A stretch of 64,000 nucleotides of DNA from the NCBI RefSeq assembly GCF_003075455.1, contig NZ_QDAE01000002.1, positions 124,001 to 188,000 of the forward strand, in the 5' to 3' direction. The DNA comes from Arthrobacter sp. Bz4 (GTDB taxonomy: Bacteria > Actinomycetota > Actinomycetes > Actinomycetales > Micrococcaceae). Under the pieces are notes generated by a model. It did not search any database. It was not told the DNA's origin and saw only the letters and a list, made by a program, of their open reading frames with translations. Below are positions 17,258 to 24,515 of the stretch, piece after piece (the stretch's first letter is position 1; the number at the start of each line of letters is the position of its first letter). The translations under genes were made by a program, and so were the position numbers.

Positions 17258-18016
17258 ATGGACGTAACACCCAGTACGCCCACCGCAGTCGTGACAGGCG
17301 CCGGCTCGGGCATTGGGCGTGCCGTGGCCCGAGAGTTTCTCACCGCCGGGTTCGACGTCGTCCTGGCGGGCCGGAGACAAGCTGCCCTTGAAGAGACCGC
17401 AGACGGGCATCCCCGCGCCCATGTGGTGTCCACCGATGTTACCCGGCCCGACGATGTCGACCGACTTTTTTACTACGTCCAGCAGGAGTTCGGGGCCCTG
17501 TCGGTGCTTTTCAATAATGCGGGCGTGTTCGGTCCTACGGGCGCCGTTGACGAGATTCAGCTGGCAGAGTGGGCCGACACCGTTGCGGTCAATATCACCG
17601 GCGCGTTCCTGTGTGCCGCAGCCGCTGTTCGACTGATGAAGAGCCAGCAGCCACCGGGTGGGCGGATCATCAACAACGGGTCCATTTCGGCTCATTCACC
17701 CCGCCCATTGTCGGTCGCCTATACAACCACCAAGCATGCGATTACTGGCTTGACCAAGTCGATCGAGCTGGATGGACGCCCCTTCGGCATCACCTGCGGC
17801 CAAATCGACATCGGGAACGCCCACACCCAACTCATGGACACCATCGGCGTCAACGGCGGCGCGTTACAAGCAGACGGCTCCCGCCGACCGGAGCCCACCT
17901 TCCCCGTGGCAGAGGCAGCCCGGGCGGTCCTTTTGATGGCTCAACTGCCGGCCTCTGCATCGGTCGGGTCGTTGCTCATCACCGCGAGCGGGATGCCCTT
18001 CGTCGGCCGCGGCTGA
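17258..18016 (+). CDS. SDR family oxidoreductase
   Basis: A 252-residue short-chain dehydrogenase with the cofactor motif TGAGSGIG, NNAG motif, catalytic Ser in NNGSISAHSP and YTTTK as the catalytic Tyr/Lys. The substrate is unknown. The frame is open from a GTG at 17198, adjoining the PHP stop, but the ATG at 17258 has AGGGGAAA before it and places the cofactor motif at the normal distance from the N-terminus. The gene may be co-transcribed with the PHP gene. Confidence 0.85.
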   Translation: MDVTPSTPTAVVTGAGSGIGRAVAREFLTAGFDVVLAGRRQAALEETADGHPRAHVVSTDVTRPDDVDRLFYYVQQEFGALSVLFNNAGVFGPTGAVDEIQLAEWADTVAVNITGAFLCAAAAVRLMKSQQPPGGRIINNGSISAHSPRPLSVAYTTTKHAITGLTKSIELDGRPFGITCGQIDIGNAHTQLMDTIGVNGGALQADGSRRPEPTFPVAEAARAVLLMAQLPASASVGSLLITASGMPFVGRG

Positions 18017-18071
18017 CCCGGGCGCCTTTTGGCCTCTGGGCGGTGCGGCTATGCCAGGAGGTGCAGCGCCG

Positions 18072-18338
18072 TCAGGAGTACCAGAACCAGTTGGGCGGGT
18101 TCCAGGAGTCCGGCACCTCGTGCCCGTTAAACCTCCCGCAAACAGAGCAGGAGTAATTGACGCTCGCTGCAACCAGGTGACCGCCCCCCGCGGGACGACG
18201 CGCCGGGACGAAATCCTCATACATCAGGAACTCGTCGGTGTCGCATTCGGAGCACCAGGGCAGGCCCGGGTCACGTTCCCTGACATCGCCTGCGGGCACT
18301 CGGGTCCGCTCGGACTCGTATGGATTGAATATTGCCAT
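18072..18338 (-). CDS. Small zinc-ribbon-like protein
   Basis: An 88-residue protein with two Cys pairs, CSEC and CSVC, about 35 residues apart, suggesting one zinc ribbon. It is acidic at the start and ends in an aromatic tail (WNPPNWFWYS). I do not recognise a characterised family. I use the ATG at 18338 with GGAG about 11 bases upstream; a GTG at 18350 is too close to that site. It stands alone, convergent with the SDR gene. Confidence 0.6.
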   Translation of the reverse strand: MAIFNPYESERTRVPAGDVRERDPGLPWCSECDTDEFLMYEDFVPARRPAGGGHLVAASVNYSCSVCGRFNGHEVPDSWNPPNWFWYS

Positions 18339-18509
18339 GGGAATCACCACTCCAGCCAGTGAATAATTGTGCTCCGGTTAATTCCGCCCCTTATGAGTGG
18401 ACCCCACCCTAGTCCTCTCACGACATTTGGGGAAGAGCCTGTCGTCACCACTGGATTAAAGACTTCTGTTGAAACTTTCACTTTTGACAGGCCTTGGCAG
18501 AATAGAGGA

Positions 18510-18914
18510 ATGGTCATCCGCAGCCCCCACACCACCGAGGCCCTTCGCCCAGCCGATGCAGCACCGTTGAACCGTGCCCTCGCCGAAACTGCTGACGTCA
18601 CCGTATTTGTTGACGGCACCGCGGTGAAACTGCCACCTGCCGCCCGGGATGCTGTCGTCGACGTCCTGCGCCGGCTTGCTGCCGGTGACGCCGTCACCAC
18701 CACCTCCACTGCCGAGACCCTGACCACTTCACAGGCCGCGGCGGCAGCTGGAATTTCACACACCTATTTACGAAATCTCACTGATGCAGGGATTATTCCG
18801 GTCGAATATCGCGGCACCCATCGACGAATTAGATCCCAGGACATTACCAAGTGGCTGGCCACGCAGAAATCAGACAAACGCGGAGAGTCGCCGCGATCAA
18901 TTACGGGCAGCTAA
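18510..18914 (+). CDS. Excisionase/MerR-like HTH protein, orphan antitoxin candidate
   Basis: A 134-residue protein. The C-terminal part has a MerR/excisionase-type winged helix: LTTSQAAAAAGISHTYLRNL, then GIIPVEYRGTHRRIRSQDI. The N-terminal 70 residues (TVFVDGTAVKLPPAARDAVVDVL) match antitoxins of actinobacterial VapBC-like pairs in which a PIN-domain toxin gene follows. No toxin gene follows here: 18 bases later the converging PucR-family gene ends. The ATG at 18510 follows AGAGGA; a longer open frame from 18369 is unlikely. A TTGACA at 18484 may be a -35 element. Confidence 0.7.
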   Translation: MVIRSPHTTEALRPADAAPLNRALAETADVTVFVDGTAVKLPPAARDAVVDVLRRLAAGDAVTTTSTAETLTTSQAAAAAGISHTYLRNLTDAGIIPVEYRGTHRRIRSQDITKWLATQKSDKRGESPRSITGS

Positions 18915-18932
18915 CAGACTGCCAGTACGGGA

Positions 18933-20144
18933 TTAGATCCTGGGACGCCGTGACCATTTCCGCGCCTTGAGGGCTAAATGGAGTTCCAGCCGCACGTGAC
19001 CGTTCAGCGGGTCCGCGCCGATGATCGACCGGATTCGCGCCAGCCGGTTGTAGACACTACTGCGGTGTAGGTGCAGTTGCGCGGCTACATCCTGAACCGA
19101 CCCGTTCTTGTCGTAAAGCAACTCCAGGACGGGCAGTAGTTCAGAGTTTTTATCCTGCTCCTCAATTTCGGCGAAGTGGACCGATTTGGCGGATGTCAGC
19201 TGCCATCCTCCGGCGGCTAGGAACTGATAGCACCCGGTGGCCCGGTATTCAGTGATCAGACCGAGCCCTCCATCGACCGCCGACGCCTGGACGGCGCGGC
19301 GTGCCTGGCTGAAAGCCTTTGGCAGCTCCCGTAGATCAAGCACCCGTTCGCTCAGCCCCAGCAGGGCGCGCCCCACAGCACCGCCTTCACGCTTGGCTTG
19401 TTCCTGATCGTATCGGCGAAGGATCTCAGCGTATTCGCCGCCGCCCACGTCACCGGTGAGGAGCAGCACAGCGATGGCCGGAGTCCCGGCGCTGAACAGC
19501 ACCGACCTCACACCCACGGTGGCCTGCAGGGCGGCGGTGCGGTGGGTCAGCAGGCTCGCGTGGGGGTCGACTGGTTCGGGCAGATCGTTCTGGGCGTAGA
19601 GCACCGCTACCTGCCAGGGAGCAGTGTTGTGAAGCTCGGGCCAACCAGCCAGCTCGTCGGTACCAGCCTCGGTCCCGTCACAGGCCGCCAGAAAGATGCT
19701 TTCCCTCTTGCGACGGTGTTCGGAGGCTGCCGTGTTGCCTTCCAGTAGTAGTGATGCAAGTCGATCCATGTCAGCACGCACATCCGGGAGCTGGTCGAGA
19801 ATTGCCTCGGGGGTCGTCTCGTTTGCCTCCTGCTGCACCCAGAGGTAGCCCACCCGGAACCCTCGGACCAGCAAGGGAACGCAGACTCGTCCGAGCATCC
19901 CTAGCGACGGGTTGGCTGGCAGCACCACTGGACGGACTGCCGATGAGATGCCGTGCTGCAGTTGCCATTGGCTGACGTCGGCAGGCACCTTCTTGCTCAG
20001 CAGGAAATTGACCCTGACCCGGTCAGCGGCGGATTGGTGGCTGCTGTACGCCAGCAGCACGCCGTCGAGATCTTCAAGAGACAGGCCGCGGTTCAGCCGG
20101 GCGGCTATCGATTCGACGGCCGCGTCGACCCCGTCTGGCTGCAT
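18933..20144 (-). CDS. PucR/CdaR-family regulator, probable AdeR-type activator of ald
   Basis: A 403-residue regulator with a PucR-type C-terminal HTH (LLYDKNGSVQDVAAQLHLHRSSVYNRLARI then LNGHVRLELHLAL) and a long N-terminal sensing region with a GGDEF-like middle domain. In Bacillus the PucR-family AdeR activates alanine dehydrogenase; here the gene is divergent from ald, with 279 bp between, which supports the same job. It starts at the ATG at 20144. A perfect palindrome at 20196-20211 lies just upstream of this gene and is the best operator candidate. Confidence 0.8.
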   Translation of the reverse strand: MQPDGVDAAVESIAARLNRGLSLEDLDGVLLAYSSHQSAADRVRVNFLLSKKVPADVSQWQLQHGISSAVRPVVLPANPSLGMLGRVCVPLLVRGFRVGYLWVQQEANETTPEAILDQLPDVRADMDRLASLLLEGNTAASEHRRKRESIFLAACDGTEAGTDELAGWPELHNTAPWQVAVLYAQNDLPEPVDPHASLLTHRTAALQATVGVRSVLFSAGTPAIAVLLLTGDVGGGEYAEILRRYDQEQAKREGGAVGRALLGLSERVLDLRELPKAFSQARRAVQASAVDGGLGLITEYRATGCYQFLAAGGWQLTSAKSVHFAEIEEQDKNSELLPVLELLYDKNGSVQDVAAQLHLHRSSVYNRLARIRSIIGADPLNGHVRLELHLALKARKWSRRPRI

Positions 20145-20195
20145 TGCCTCATGCTACTGGGCGGCGTCACCAAGGAGACAATTGATGCGCAAAAG

Positions 20196-20211
20196 GTCGA
20201 CACTTGTCGAC
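20196..20211. promoter_or_regulatory. 16-bp palindrome between adeR-like gene and ald
   Basis: GTCGACA CT TGTCGAC: perfect seven-base arms with a two-base spacer, 52 bases upstream of the regulator and 213 bases upstream of ald. Its place and symmetry fit an operator for the PucR-family protein. Binding is inferred. Confidence 0.5.
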
Positions 20212-20423
20212 GTCGTTAGCTGCTGTTCGTATGGTAGTGAACCAGGTCACATTCCGCACCGGGCCCGCATCCACAGGGATCGTTGACCCAGTCGGGCCAT
20301 CATCCGTCCCCGGGCGACGATCTAACACGACCGGGGGGCTGCCCGAAGGCTCCTGGTTGTCCGTAGGCTAGGGACCTGGCTATAAGCCACCTCACCGCAC
20401 CTTGAGAGTGAACGGAGAATCCC

Positions 20424-21536
20424 GTGATCGTCGGCGTTCCTAAAGAAGTCAAAAACAACGAGTTCCGCGTGGCCATCACCGCCTCAGGGGTGCATGAGTT
20501 CCGTACCAACGGGCATACAGTCCTGATTGAAAAAGACGCTGGAGTCGGTTCATACATTACCGACGATGAGTACTCTGCAGCCGGCGCGGAGATTGTCACC
20601 TCTGCCGACGAATTGTGGTCCCGGGCGGACCTGGTGCTCAAGGTCAAGGAGCCGATCGCCGAGGAGTATCACCGGTTCCGCGAGGGTCTGATTCTCTTCA
20701 CCTACCTCCACCTCGCGGCGGAACCCGAGCTGACCCGGGCACTGCTGGACGCGGGCGTAACGGCGATTGCCTACGAAACGGTTCAGGACGGGCGCGCGCT
20801 GCCCCTGCTGGCACCGATGTCCGAGGTTGCCGGTCGACTGTCGGTACAGGTGGGAGCTCAGGTCCTGACCGCTCCTGCTGGTGGCCCCGGTCTACTCCTC
20901 GGAGGGGTCCCCGGAGTACGCCCAGCGAAGGTAGTTGTCCTCGGCGCCGGCGTAGCCGGCACAAATGCGGCAGCGATGGCGGTGGGCACTGGCGCTGAAG
21001 TCACCATTCTCGACATCAACATTGGCCGGTTGCGCGAGTTGGACGCCCTCTACGCGGGCCGGGTCAAGACCGTCGCCTCAAATGCCTTTGAAATCGAGCG
21101 AGCAGTGTTGGACGCTGATCTGGTGATTGGTTCTGTCCTGATCCCCGGTGCCCGTGCTCCGAAGCTCGTGACGAACCAAATGGTTTCCCGGATGAAACCG
21201 GGAAGCGTCCTTGTGGATATCGCTGTGGACCAGGGTGGTTGCTTCGAGGATTCACATGTGACCACGCACGAGAATCCCACCTTCACCGTGCACAACTCGC
21301 TGTTCTACTGTGTGGGGAACATGCCGGGCGCAGTGCCCAACACCTCAACCTACGCACTCACCAATGTGACGCTCCGCTATGCGGTCGCACTGGCGAACCG
21401 CGGGGTCCGGGCTGCGTTTGAGTCCGACGCTGCACTGGCGCATGGCCTGAATATTGCCGGTGGACGGGTTGCACACCATTCTGTTTCCGAAGCTCACGGC
21501 CTCGACCTTGCCGCTGACTGGCGAGAACTGGTCTGA
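20424..21536 (+). CDS. ald: Alanine dehydrogenase
   Basis: A 370-residue enzyme that interconverts L-alanine with pyruvate, ammonia and NADH. It is full length. It begins MIVGVPKEVKNNEFRVAIT with substrate-binding Arg15, the catalytic Lys75 (in VLKVKEP) and His96 (in YLHLAAE) are in place, the NAD motif is VLGAGVAGTNAA, and DIAVDQGGC holds the second catalytic Asp. The start is GTG with GAGAAT nearby. Divergent from the PucR/AdeR-type gene, which probably activates it on alanine. The stop is 1 base from the end of the converging Gfo/Idh/MocA gene. Confidence 0.96.
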   Translation: MIVGVPKEVKNNEFRVAITASGVHEFRTNGHTVLIEKDAGVGSYITDDEYSAAGAEIVTSADELWSRADLVLKVKEPIAEEYHRFREGLILFTYLHLAAEPELTRALLDAGVTAIAYETVQDGRALPLLAPMSEVAGRLSVQVGAQVLTAPAGGPGLLLGGVPGVRPAKVVVLGAGVAGTNAAAMAVGTGAEVTILDINIGRLRELDALYAGRVKTVASNAFEIERAVLDADLVIGSVLIPGARAPKLVTNQMVSRMKPGSVLVDIAVDQGGCFEDSHVTTHENPTFTVHNSLFYCVGNMPGAVPNTSTYALTNVTLRYAVALANRGVRAAFESDAALAHGLNIAGGRVAHHSVSEAHGLDLAADWRELV

Positions 21537-21537
21537 C

Positions 21538-22557
21538 TCAGCGGAGGTGGGTTGCCTCAATGATCCGCAGGGCAGCAATGCTGTCCTGCGGATCTACGGG
21601 CACCGGTGCACCATCGAGCACGGCTGAGGCCATCAGCTCGTAAAACCGCGGGTAAGCGCCCTTCTCCGTGCGCACCTTGGTAGCGTCGGCGTCGAACCCC
21701 AGGAGCCCCCAGGCGAGTTCATCCTCGACTCCATAAAGGGAATCTGTGGGCAGCATTCCCGCGATGATCGACGGTTCCTGCACGTCAACACCCCACTTCG
21801 AATAGGCCGACTGGGATCCAACGATACGGAACCGGGGGGCAGCCTGTGGTGCCAGGGCGTTCATCCACAGGTGGCTGATGGTCCCGCTGGTGTGCCGCAG
21901 GGCGAGGAACGCATCGTCATCCGGCCCACCGTCGCCGCGGTGCGCGGCAAGCTCGGCGTATTGCAGCTCCGCGGGCCCGAATAGCTGCAACGCCTGGTCG
22001 ATCAGGTGCGGTCCCAGATCGTAGAGTATGCCGCCGCCCTCCCCGGCGACCGCCCCCTTCCACGGTTTGGACACCACAGGTTTGAAGGACTCCATGCGGG
22101 ACTCGAAGCGGCGTACCGTCCCGAGGGCGCCGTCGTCGATGAGCTTCCGGGCGGTCAGGAAATCGCCATCCCACCTTCGGTTCTGAAAAACGCTCAGCAC
22201 CGTCCCACGAGACCGCGCCAGTTCGATGAGCCGCAGACCATCCGCCGTGTCGACGACGAAGGGCTTGTCGACGACGACAGCGAGCCCAGCCTCCAAAGCC
22301 GCTTGAGCCAGCGGAACGTGAGTGGCCGGCGGAGTGCTGATCACGGCCAGATCGAGCTGACCAGCCAGGGCGAAGGCGTCCGCGGCAGTCGGTACTACGC
22401 GGACACCCGGATACCGCACCTCGGCTTCGGCTTTCCTGGCTGGGTCGGAAGTGACGATGATATCGAGTGAGTACCGCGGGTCAGCGTGGATGAAAGGGGC
22501 ATGAAACACGCGTCCACCAAGGCCGTAGCCGAAGACTGCTGTTCGGATTGTCGTCAT
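21538..22557 (-). CDS. Gfo/Idh/MocA family oxidoreductase
   Basis: A 339-residue NAD(P)-dependent sugar- or polyol-type oxidoreductase. The N-terminal Rossmann fold starts RTAVFGYGLGGRVFHAPFI; the EKP-like motif is DKPFVVD; and the C-terminal domain carries GGILYDLGPHLIDQAL, with the usual catalytic His. It resembles YdgJ/YvaA-type family members, such as scyllo-inositol dehydrogenase (NADP), but the substrate is not certain. It converges on ald and is the last minus-strand gene below the peptide cassette, 114 bp after the 63-residue gene. Confidence 0.9.
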   Translation of the reverse strand: MTTIRTAVFGYGLGGRVFHAPFIHADPRYSLDIIVTSDPARKAEAEVRYPGVRVVPTAADAFALAGQLDLAVISTPPATHVPLAQAALEAGLAVVVDKPFVVDTADGLRLIELARSRGTVLSVFQNRRWDGDFLTARKLIDDGALGTVRRFESRMESFKPVVSKPWKGAVAGEGGGILYDLGPHLIDQALQLFGPAELQYAELAAHRGDGGPDDDAFLALRHTSGTISHLWMNALAPQAAPRFRIVGSQSAYSKWGVDVQEPSIIAGMLPTDSLYGVEDELAWGLLGFDADATKVRTEKGAYPRFYELMASAVLDGAPVPVDPQDSIAALRIIEATHLR

Positions 22558-22647
22558 GGGCTCAGCCTACCGGGCGGAGTTAAACCCTTCGATCCTCGAC
22601 TGTTCGATAAACCTCAGCCGCAATGAACACCGCCCGCAGTGAGAATC

Positions 22648-22695
22648 AGAGGCAGTCAGAACCAGAGGCAGTCAGGACCAGAGGCTGTCCGCCCA
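22648..22695. repeat. Three 16-bp tandem repeats
   Basis: Units CAGAGGCAGTCAGAAC, CAGAGGCAGTCAGGAC and CAGAGGCTGTCCGCCC follow each other without a gap. The array overlaps the last codons and the stop of the 63-residue minus-strand gene, so the 3' end of that gene is part of the repeat. Probably a replication-slippage product. Confidence 0.75.
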
Positions 22696-22863
22696 GGCGG
22701 CATCGCGCAGGTAGTCCCTGGCCGGTCCAACCTCCCACAATTCGCCACGGGAAGCGAGCACACCCTGCACCAGCATGTCCTCAAGGGTGTCCGGTGAGCA
22801 CCCCAGAGCCTCACTGAGTTCCCGCACATCGGTTGCCAGGATGACATCATTGCTAATCGCCAT
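22672..22863 (-). CDS. 63-residue protein of the NWEWPK cassette
   Basis: A small acidic protein, mostly helical by composition. TDVRELSEALGCSPDTLEDM looks like a short HTH-type or recognition helix pair, followed by ASRGELWEVGPARDYL and an aromatic tail (AAWADSLWS). I recognise no family. It starts at an ATG with AAGGA about 12 bases upstream, 49 bases after the stop of the SpaB_C-like gene, so it belongs to the same transcript. Its 3' end lies in the 16-bp tandem repeat. It could be a recognition, regulatory or immunity factor. Confidence 0.6.
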   Translation of the reverse strand: MAISNDVILATDVRELSEALGCSPDTLEDMLVQGVLASRGELWEVGPARDYLRDAAWADSLWS

Positions 22864-22912
22864 GGTGCTCTAATCCTTCCGTGGTGCCCTGCTGGTCGGG
22901 TCTGGGTCTGGC

Positions 22913-23911
22913 CTAATTCTGTCGGTAAGTGGGTGACTCGCGTTCGATGCCCCATGACCGGGCGTACAGACCGAGGACTGCCTCTTCACGGGTAGAAAAG
23001 CCCAGCCGATTCAGCGTCAGGTGCGCCTGGTAAACGGTCAGGTGCTGAGCGCTGCGGCTCACCTGGGCCTTGTCGGCGCGGTAAAGATAATTGTCGATCC
23101 CGCGGGACCATCTGCGACGCCAGTTATGCGCCGCAGATTCGGCAGCGGTGGCCGCCATCAAGCCGTGGAAGGCTGAAGCCCGGACCTCCACCTGTGCCGC
23201 CAGGGCCTCACGGACGCCCACCGCGCGGGGGCCCAGGTCAGCGGTGCAGGTTCTGAGGTGACTGTTCCAATAAAAGTCCCAGCTGATTCGCCGCCGGTCA
23301 GGCCAACCAGCAGATCGTGGGCCTTTCATCATGCTCCGTGCAGAGTCGAAAAGGATCAGCGCACCGAACGCCGATCGGTTGTGCATCTTGGGGAAACGTC
23401 GGCTGGCCCATGAGGCCAGCTCGGAGGAGAGTTCGAAGACCTCTTCAGCAAGTTGGAGACCTGCAACCCCACCGTATTTCTCGAGGTCGGCTTCCAGCTT
23501 CCTTCTGATCTCATTGCCACTGGATTTATCGGAGCCCGGGGGCAGCTGGCTGCCCGCTGGTGAGGAGAGGTACTGCCGGACGTGCAACCCAGCCACAGCG
23601 CTGGGGTTTGCGCCGCCAAGGTCCCCCGCGGTGGCCCGGGCCCGGAAGGTGGCAAGCGAGGTCTGAAGACTGGCAATTGCGGCGGGACTGGCAAGAACGT
23701 GAAGCCGCACCTGAGGCACCGTTGGTTCCTCACCCCGGGTGAAGAACCAACGGCTGGCCCCCAAAAGCTGAGCCTGCGCCGCCAGTGGGGTGACCAGATC
23801 TTCAATGATGCCGTCCGCTACATCGAAGCCACCGGTAAAGAGCGAGAGATGCCACCATTGAGTGCTGTTGGCGGTTCGTGAGGCGTTTCGAACTGCAACC
23901 AGCTGACTCAT
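22913..23911 (-). CDS. Stand-alone SpaB_C / thiopeptide-type domain protein
   Basis: A 332-residue protein resembling the C-terminal domain of LanB lantibiotic dehydratases, which in split enzymes performs glutamate elimination or, in thiopeptide pathways, cycloaddition. Visible marks are WWHLSLF (residues 19-25), SRWFFTRG with PQVRLHV (53-72, where the family usually has HLRLR), LEKYGGVAGLQLAEEVF (143-159) and AHLTLNRLGFSTREEA (296-311). No N-terminal glutamylation domain, cyclase or dehydrogenase gene lies nearby. I start at 23911, where AAGGAGAG is 6-7 bases upstream, rather than at the longer open frame to 23968. It lies 85 bases downstream of the NWEWPK peptide gene and probably shares its transcript. 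Confidence 0.75.
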   Translation of the reverse strand: MSQLVAVRNASRTANSTQWWHLSLFTGGFDVADGIIEDLVTPLAAQAQLLGASRWFFTRGEEPTVPQVRLHVLASPAAIASLQTSLATFRARATAGDLGGANPSAVAGLHVRQYLSSPAGSQLPPGSDKSSGNEIRRKLEADLEKYGGVAGLQLAEEVFELSSELASWASRRFPKMHNRSAFGALILFDSARSMMKGPRSAGWPDRRRISWDFYWNSHLRTCTADLGPRAVGVREALAAQVEVRASAFHGLMAATAAESAAHNWRRRWSRGIDNYLYRADKAQVSRSAQHLTVYQAHLTLNRLGFSTREEAVLGLYARSWGIERESPTYRQN

Positions 23912-23996
23912 AGCTCTCTCCTTCCGGATGTTGGTCACCGCCACTGGGGCGAGTCTAAGTGCTGCCATCCCGACGGGAATCGGTCAAAACAACCTG

Positions 23997-24134
23997 CTAT
24001 TTCGGCCACTCCCAGTTGTCTGCCATCACCGTTTTAGGCCATTCCCAGTTCGCCGCGCTGAGCTCGGGACTGGTAGAGGCAACGACACTCATGACGACTA
24101 GAAGACCGGCTACTGTGCCGACAATCTTTTTCAC
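23997..24134 (-). CDS. 45-residue secreted peptide with two NWEWPK repeats
   Basis: A short gene with a strong site (AAGGGGGG, six bases before GTG). The product has a basic start (KKIVG), a hydrophobic core (residues 4-19), small residues before the cleavage area (ELSAA), then NWEWPK, TVMAD, NWEWPK and the stop. Both copies follow an Ala-x-Ala-like or MAD stretch, so processing could release two hexapeptides. The copies use different synonymous codons (GAA/GAG, CCT/CCG), suggesting selection at the protein level. It is the first gene of a cassette with the SpaB_C-like gene and the 63-residue gene, divergent from a LuxR-type regulator. A secreted signal or ribosomal peptide precursor is the likeliest role, but unproven. 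Confidence 0.72.
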   Translation of the reverse strand: MKKIVGTVAGLLVVMSVVASTSPELSAANWEWPKTVMADNWEWPK

Positions 24135-24153
24135 GAGAACCCCCCTTGAGTGG

Positions 24154-24163
24154 CCACATGTGG
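24154..24163. promoter_or_regulatory. Perfect palindrome just upstream of the peptide gene
   Basis: CCACATGTGG lies 20-29 bases before the GTG of the peptide gene, directly upstream of its ribosome site. The position suits an operator overlapping the promoter or transcript start. Function inferred. Confidence 0.4.
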
Positions 24164-24220
24164 TGGTGCGTCGGCGGAAGTGATGCCGATACCCACAACC
24201 ATGAGCCGCTGGCTCTATCG

Positions 24221-24254
24221 ATGTCCAGCCAGATAACCACCCTGTTCTGGACAT
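24221..24254. promoter_or_regulatory. Inverted repeat ATGTCCAG-N18-CTGGACAT
   Basis: Perfect eight-base arms (24221-24228 and 24247-24254) with an 18-base spacer in the middle of the divergent region. A related half-site, GTGGACAT, is at 24388-24395 before the regulator gene. The spacing would place both arms on one DNA face if a dimer bound two turns apart. Confidence 0.45.
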
Positions 24255-24515
24255 GGCCTAAAGATGACTAAATGGCAGATTTCTGCCGGCGCAACCAACG
24301 CTCGCAAGACCCCAATACCCGCACCCGTCCAAGGGAAATCCGCTCCTGGGGCGGAACCGCGACAGGCATCAAGCACTGTGTCATAAAGTGGACATGTCAT
24401 GTTTTACAGCGCCATGATCGACCTATCAGGCGGCGCTGCACAACCGAATCGCCCCGCGAGGAAACAGGTCGGTAGGCTACAGGCAGGTGTGCCGCCATAC
24501 CGGGGAGGAATGTTC

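Larger units (their letters stand above)
24135..24515. other. Divergent control region of the NWEWPK cassette
   Basis: A 381-bp gap without a credible gene. It holds several symmetric elements: CCACATGTGG (24154-24163), an eight-base inverted pair at 24221-24254, GGCAGATTTCTGCC (24274-24287), and GACATGTC (24391-24398). GGACAT recurs at 24249 and 24390. Both promoters must lie here. Confidence 0.6.

Noticed and set aside
18369-18509. N-terminal extension of the antitoxin-like protein
   Set aside because: AGAGGA sits directly before the ATG at 18510, and the extra residues are not family-like.
22648-22695. Short CRISPR-like array
   Set aside because: The 16-bp units have no spacers between them, and no cas genes are present.
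23997-24134. NWEWPK as a darobactin-like Trp-crosslinked peptide
   Set aside because: The W-x-W pattern is suggestive, but no radical SAM enzyme or matching exporter lies nearby, and the peptide has a Sec-type signal rather than a RiPP leader.
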